Shown here: one piece after another, positions 6,208 through 8,852 of the stretch
Numbering within the stretch: position 1 is the first letter of the stretch
Layout: the number at the start of each line of letters is the position of its first letter
Assembly: GCA_023228245.1 (NCBI GenBank)
Contig: JALOBN010000079.1
Coordinates: 1 to 8,852 of the forward strand
DNA from: Candidatus Pacearchaeota archaeon
Lineage (GTDB): Archaea; Nanoarchaeota; Nanoarchaeia; Pacearchaeales; GW2011-AR1
Length of the DNA: 8,852 nt
Direction: 5' to 3'
The notes under the pieces: model-generated
Told to the model about the DNA's origin: nothing
The model's database searches: none
What the model saw: only the letters and a program-made list of their open reading frames with translations
Program-made: the position numbers and the translations under genes

Positions 6208-6615
6208 ATGGCCCTAAAATCAATCAGTAATGCGAGTTTTTTCAACGGCGTTTTGGTGTCCGCAACTTGGACGCCATCCGCGCCGCGCTTGATGGTTACG
6301 GCCAGATCGTCGAGCAAAAACCGATATACAAAATACCCGATAATCAAGGATGACATTGAAGGCACTGGCACGTTTGTGGAATTGACCCTATCCACAACTT
6401 ACCTGCGCGTTGGTATCACGGAATCAGCGGCAATGATATTGCAAGACGGAATCGAAGGCGCTCAATTTGCAGAGGACGACAACACATCGACGAGCGGCGG
6501 ATATTCAGAGCAAGATAGAATTACACACGCATTTCAGCATGAATATACCGTTGAAAAAAAGCAAACAAAAATGGTAGACTGGGTGGAAGGGATAATAGAG
6601 GAGGAAACGCCTTGA
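6208..6615 (+). CDS. Unrecognised small protein after the tape measure
   Basis: 135 residues, ATG at 6208, four bases from the tape-measure stop; GGG at 6198-6200 is a weak ribosome binding site. The protein is soluble-looking and beta-rich in its middle (TGTFVELTLSTTYLRVGI), with a polar Ser/Thr/Gly stretch (DDNTSTSGGYSEQD) and a highly charged C-terminal helix containing EKKQTKMVDWVEG and EEETP. No family was recognised. Genes here often encode distal tail or tail-tip proteins, so an adaptor at the tail tip is possible, but nothing in the sequence proves it. Its stop overlaps the next start as TTGA, so it is translated with the following gene. Confidence 0.6.
   Translation: MALKSISNASFFNGVLVSATWTPSAPRLMVTARSSSKNRYTKYPIIKDDIEGTGTFVELTLSTTYLRVGITESAAMILQDGIEGAQFAEDDNTSTSGGYSEQDRITHAFQHEYTVEKKQTKMVDWVEGIIEEETP
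6599..6604 (+). promoter_or_regulatory. Ribosome binding site supporting a TTG start
   Basis: A perfect AGGAGG lies 7 nt before TTG at 6612. It decides the start of the next gene, because the first downstream in-frame ATG is at 6681 and has no comparable site. Confidence 0.75.
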
Positions 6616-7187
6616 AGTTTTTCAAAAAAGAGCTAAAGGAAAACGGGACGATTCACACTCCCGGTTTCGCGGCCGGGATTATGAAGATGGCTCGCGCTCT
6701 TGAAAAACTGTCAATTGACGGCGGCTATGTTTCGTGGTCGGCTGATGGAATTCCCAAGCTGATACCCGGCCAAGCGGCAAGCGGTGTGGCTGTTCTATTT
6801 GAGGCCGTTTCGGAAAGCGGCGATTACATAATGTGCGCTCGCGTTGCGTCGTTTGACGCATCACAGCAACCCGTGGCAGTGGCTGTTCCAGAAGGCGGGA
6901 CTGAAAAGCTTTTCAAGGTTTGGAAGCCGTGGCTTTTGAGATCAACGCCATTTGACACGCTGACCCGCGACGGCATAGAATACGCATACACTGGAGTAGA
7001 CATTCGCACGGCAACACCAGAAACCGGAGACCCTGAAACCCAAAGAATAACGCCTTCCTATTCTTTGCGATCAACCGGGCATGCGGGGGAAGTGATACAC
7101 GCAACACCGGCGACAACGAGCGGAGAATTCCAAGACATCAACACGGCAGGCCGATGCTGGGCGGTCGGAGAGGAGGATGCTGTATGA
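6612..7187 (+). CDS. Unrecognised tail-tip-region protein with a TTG start
   Basis: 191 residues from TTG 6612, overlapping the previous stop by four bases and preceded by AGGAGG at ideal spacing. The N-terminus is basic (KFFKKELKENG), followed by a short helix (AAGIMKMARALEKLSID). The rest looks beta-rich, with SGVAVLFEAVSESGDYIMCARVASF giving long strands, and an EKLFKVWKPWLLRSTPFD segment with two Trp near the middle. The C-terminal part is Thr/Ser/Gly-rich (GHAGEVIHATPATTSGEFQD) and ends in an acidic tail. No signal peptide, membrane segment or catalytic motif is visible. Context suggests a virion component near the tail tip or an attachment partner for the following beta-propeller, which starts in its stop codon (ATGA). 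No family was recognised. Confidence 0.6.
   Translation: MKFFKKELKENGTIHTPGFAAGIMKMARALEKLSIDGGYVSWSADGIPKLIPGQAASGVAVLFEAVSESGDYIMCARVASFDASQQPVAVAVPEGGTEKLFKVWKPWLLRSTPFDTLTRDGIEYAYTGVDIRTATPETGDPETQRITPSYSLRSTGHAGEVIHATPATTSGEFQDINTAGRCWAVGEEDAV
7171..7176 (+). promoter_or_regulatory. Ribosome binding site fixing the beta-propeller start
   Basis: AGGAGG lies 7 nt before ATG 7184. The frame is open further upstream to an ATG at 7154, but that start lacks a ribosome binding site and would add ten residues (MLGGRRGGCC) from the overlap with the previous gene. This site therefore favours 7184. Confidence 0.75.
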
Positions 7188-8248
7188 ATACTTTTTCACG
7201 CTCTCAGCTAGGCGTATTCTATCGTTCGGCGCTAGGTGTATTTGCGGCAAATGGCGTCTTGTACGTTGGGGGGCATACCGAAAACATCGGCGGCAATTAC
7301 ATCAATGTAATCAAGTATTCGTCAATGGGCAGATACAACGGCAACGCGCTTTTTGCAACAGACATAGATTACATGGAATCCGATTCCGGCGGTGCGGTTA
7401 TAATAGGCGGTTCTGGCGCAACCGGGCTAATTGCAAAATATCAAAAAAACGGGACATTGCTATGGGCTGGCGGACCAGATACCATCAACCTCCCGGCGGT
7501 CACTGGCATAGCGGTGGGATCTGATGATAAGATATATGCGACGTTTAGGTATTCGTACACGTCCGGAACTCCGGCGTTCGGGCTGATGGTCTTCACGTCG
7601 TCCGGCGTTGCGTCTAACGTTGCCATTACGCCGCCGTCCGGATATCAATCTGGCCGCGATTTTGATGATTTGGATGTTAGCGCCAGTGGATTGGTGGCAA
7701 TTTGCGGCGATGTTTTTGATAAGTATGTTGGAGGCGTGTTGGATACGGCGTATTCGCTGGCCGTGATAAACGGAAGCCACTCTTTGGTGTGGTATTCTGG
7801 AATCTGGGGAACTGGAAGCGACTCGGATTTAGAGTTCAGAAGTTGCGTGTTTGATGCATACGGCAACCTGTTCGCGTCGGCGGTTGAATACGAAGCCGGG
7901 TTCGATACAATTTTCAAGTTTGATTCATCCGGCAATGTGCTATGGGGAATTGCTGGCGGAAACCGTCCGATTCTTGCGGCCGATAGGGACGGGAATTTAT
8001 ACGCCGCGACATATGGCTCTATTTCCGTATTCTCGAAATACGACTCTTCGGGGGCTCTGTTGTGGAGCGTCGAAGAGGGAGAAGAAATCATGGACATAAA
8101 AATTGACAACATCGGGTTTATCTATGTGTGCGGCGTCAATAATTCAACGTCTGTGTCTATGGTCCGAAAATACAATAGCGCAGGAGTTGAAATCTGGAGC
8201 CGCTTTCAATCGGACATTTTCGCAAGGGCGCTCTACATCTGGCATTAA
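7184..8248 (+). CDS. Beta-propeller protein, probable tail-associated or receptor-binding component
   Basis: 354 residues from ATG 7184, which overlaps the previous stop (ATGA) and has AGGAGG 7 nt upstream. From about residue 22 the protein is a series of propeller blades with a repeated pattern: a strand (VLYVGG, IYATF, NLFASA, NLYAAT, FIYVCG), an Asp/Asn turn, then a K(Y/F)xxxGxxLW strand (IAKYQKNGTLLW, FKFDSSGNVLW, SKYDSSGALLW, RKYNSAGVEIW). About seven units can be read. The final ARALYIWH looks like the first strand of the N-terminal blade, so the ring may close by 'Velcro' pairing. The pattern resembles SBBP or PQQ-like repeats. No PQQ-enzyme active-site motif or signal peptide is visible. 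Residues 6-20 hold a tandem RSxLGVF motif. As a phage protein it may bind a surface ligand, but that is inferred. Codon use looks more AT-rich than in the flanking downstream gene. Confidence 0.75.
   Translation: MNTFSRSQLGVFYRSALGVFAANGVLYVGGHTENIGGNYINVIKYSSMGRYNGNALFATDIDYMESDSGGAVIIGGSGATGLIAKYQKNGTLLWAGGPDTINLPAVTGIAVGSDDKIYATFRYSYTSGTPAFGLMVFTSSGVASNVAITPPSGYQSGRDFDDLDVSASGLVAICGDVFDKYVGGVLDTAYSLAVINGSHSLVWYSGIWGTGSDSDLEFRSCVFDAYGNLFASAVEYEAGFDTIFKFDSSGNVLWGIAGGNRPILAADRDGNLYAATYGSISVFSKYDSSGALLWSVEEGEEIMDIKIDNIGFIYVCGVNNSTSVSMVRKYNSAGVEIWSRFQSDIFARALYIWH
7199..7246 (+). repeat. Tandem RSxLGVF repeat at the N-terminus of the beta-propeller protein
   Basis: Residues 6-12 (RSQLGVF) and 14-20 (RSALGVF) repeat at an 8-residue spacing. 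The two 24-base copies share CTAGG near the same position but are otherwise diverged, so selection on the peptide is more likely than recent DNA duplication. A short anchoring or docking peptide is possible. Confidence 0.6.
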
Positions 8249-8264
8249 AAAACGGTAACACACC

Positions 8265-8852
8265 ATGAAAACAATCATCGCATCGATCATCATAACCGCC
8301 GCAATCCTCTCCCGCGCTACCCCCGCCGATGATCGCGAATGGTCAACGCGCATCCCGTGCGAACTGCAAACAGCCGGGCCGCAATCTTTGCCGCCCTTGA
8401 CCTTTCAGCAAGGCGCGACACCGCTCCTAAGCCTCGACCAATACCGGAGTGGCCGGGCGGTTGACGCCGCGACCAATGGCACGGTCGAGGCCGTTTTCAC
8501 TTTCGGCCCTAGCGCCACGAATCAATACTTTGTTGCGGTCACAAATTATGCCGCCGTGTCGAATGGCTACCTTGTCCAATTGCCGACAATCGGCACGAAC
8601 ACGGCAAGCACGGCATGGTGGTACACGGCTTACTTTCGGCGGTCCGGTAGCTTGTATTGGACAGGCAACGGGCGGCTGAATATCCTTGCCACAACGAGCA
8701 CGGCGGACGGGCTTGTTTGGCAGGAGATTGTCAGCGGCGGCACTGTTGACACGACCGCCCGAACAGTAGCATCAAACGCGCAGGACACCGCAACGGCGGC
8801 AGGCTCTACAGCGGACGCTTCATACATCGCGGCCACCAATGCGGCGGCGCTT
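8265..8852 (+). CDS. Tail fibre/baseplate-appendage-like protein with N-terminal signal peptide (3' partial)
   Basis: Starts at ATG 8265, 16 nt after the beta-propeller stop, and is open for 196 codons to the right edge with no stop. No clear ribosome binding site is seen. Residues 1-21 look like a Sec signal peptide: MKTIIASIIITAAILS followed by TPA with probable cleavage before Asp22. Residues about 33-155 form a beta domain: SLPPLTFQQGATPLLSLDQ, then GTVEAVFTFGPSATNQYFVAV, GYLVQLPTIGTN, and AWWYTAYFRRSGSLYWTGNG followed by NILATTSTADGLVWQEI. A 'low-energy start, polar strands, WYT..F...G..YWTGNG..I' arrangement resembles N-terminal attachment domains of phage baseplate or fibre proteins such as the BppU type. 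From about residue 160 the sequence becomes Ala/Thr-rich (TARTVASNAQDTATAAGSTA), typical of a fibre coiled-coil shaft. A leader on such a protein is unexpected. Family recognition is by character only. Confidence 0.7.
   Translation, partial: MKTIIASIIITAAILSRATPADDREWSTRIPCELQTAGPQSLPPLTFQQGATPLLSLDQYRSGRAVDAATNGTVEAVFTFGPSATNQYFVAVTNYAAVSNGYLVQLPTIGTNTASTAWWYTAYFRRSGSLYWTGNGRLNILATTSTADGLVWQEIVSGGTVDTTARTVASNAQDTATAAGSTADASYIAATNAAAL

Noticed and set aside
7154..7183. Start of the beta-propeller gene at ATG 7154
   Set aside because: It would overlap the previous gene by 34 bases without a ribosome binding site; AGGAGG at 7171-7176 points to 7184.
7184..8852. Diversity-generating retroelement variable region in the appendage genes
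   Set aside because: No near-identical template repeat, reverse transcriptase or C-type-lectin ending is visible in the window; the repeats are ordinary propeller blades and shaft residues.
1..8852. tRNA genes, CRISPR arrays, insertion sequences or attachment sites
   Set aside because: No cloverleaf-like segment, regularly spaced direct repeats, transposase-like frame or terminal inverted repeats were found by reading.

Overview
The window is part of a virion-structure operon from a tailed bacteriophage or prophage. All supported genes lie on the + strand and are packed head to tail, with ATGA, TAATG and TTGA overlaps. It contains twelve coding regions. The first is cut by the left edge and the last by the right edge. 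No RNA genes, integrases, insertion sequences, CRISPR arrays or host metabolic genes were found.

Layout, left to right: the end of a DUF2190-type capsid decoration protein with an unusual Gly/Ala-rich C-terminal extension (1-782); a structured intergenic gap of about 108 nt with two inverted repeats (783-890); a small probable head-tail connector (891-1226); a long HK97-gp10-like tail-completion protein (1226-1978); a probable tail terminator (1975-2460); a probable major tail tube protein (2486-3214); a helical protein in the tail-assembly-chaperone position (3234-3938); a beta-rich probable virion protein that starts with a signal-peptide-like segment (3925-4479); a short tape measure protein (4483-6204); two unrecognised small genes (6208-6615 and 6612-7187); a beta-propeller protein (7184-8248); and the start of a second signal-peptide-bearing protein that looks like a tail fibre or baseplate appendage (8265 to the right edge).

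The order is capsid decoration, connector, completion, terminator, tube, chaperone, tape measure, tip, appendages. No sheath gene lies between terminator and tube, so a long non-contractile (siphovirus-like) tail is the simplest reading. Only the DUF2190 and tape-measure calls rest on strong sequence character. The connector, terminator, tube and chaperone calls rest largely on gene order plus fold-like features. Strong AGGAGG ribosome binding sites show a bacterial host. The host phylum cannot be fixed from this window. The mixed but fairly GC-rich composition and Sec-like leaders on structural proteins suggest a Gram-negative host, perhaps an uncultured lineage of the Planctomycetes-Verrucomicrobia group, and this is a weak inference.

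The most interesting features are the two virion-type proteins with apparent Sec signal peptides, the beta-propeller with a tandem Arg-Ser-x-Leu-Gly-Val-Phe motif at its N-terminus, the decoration protein extended by GGAV-type repeats, and the hairpin that covers the ribosome binding region of the connector gene.
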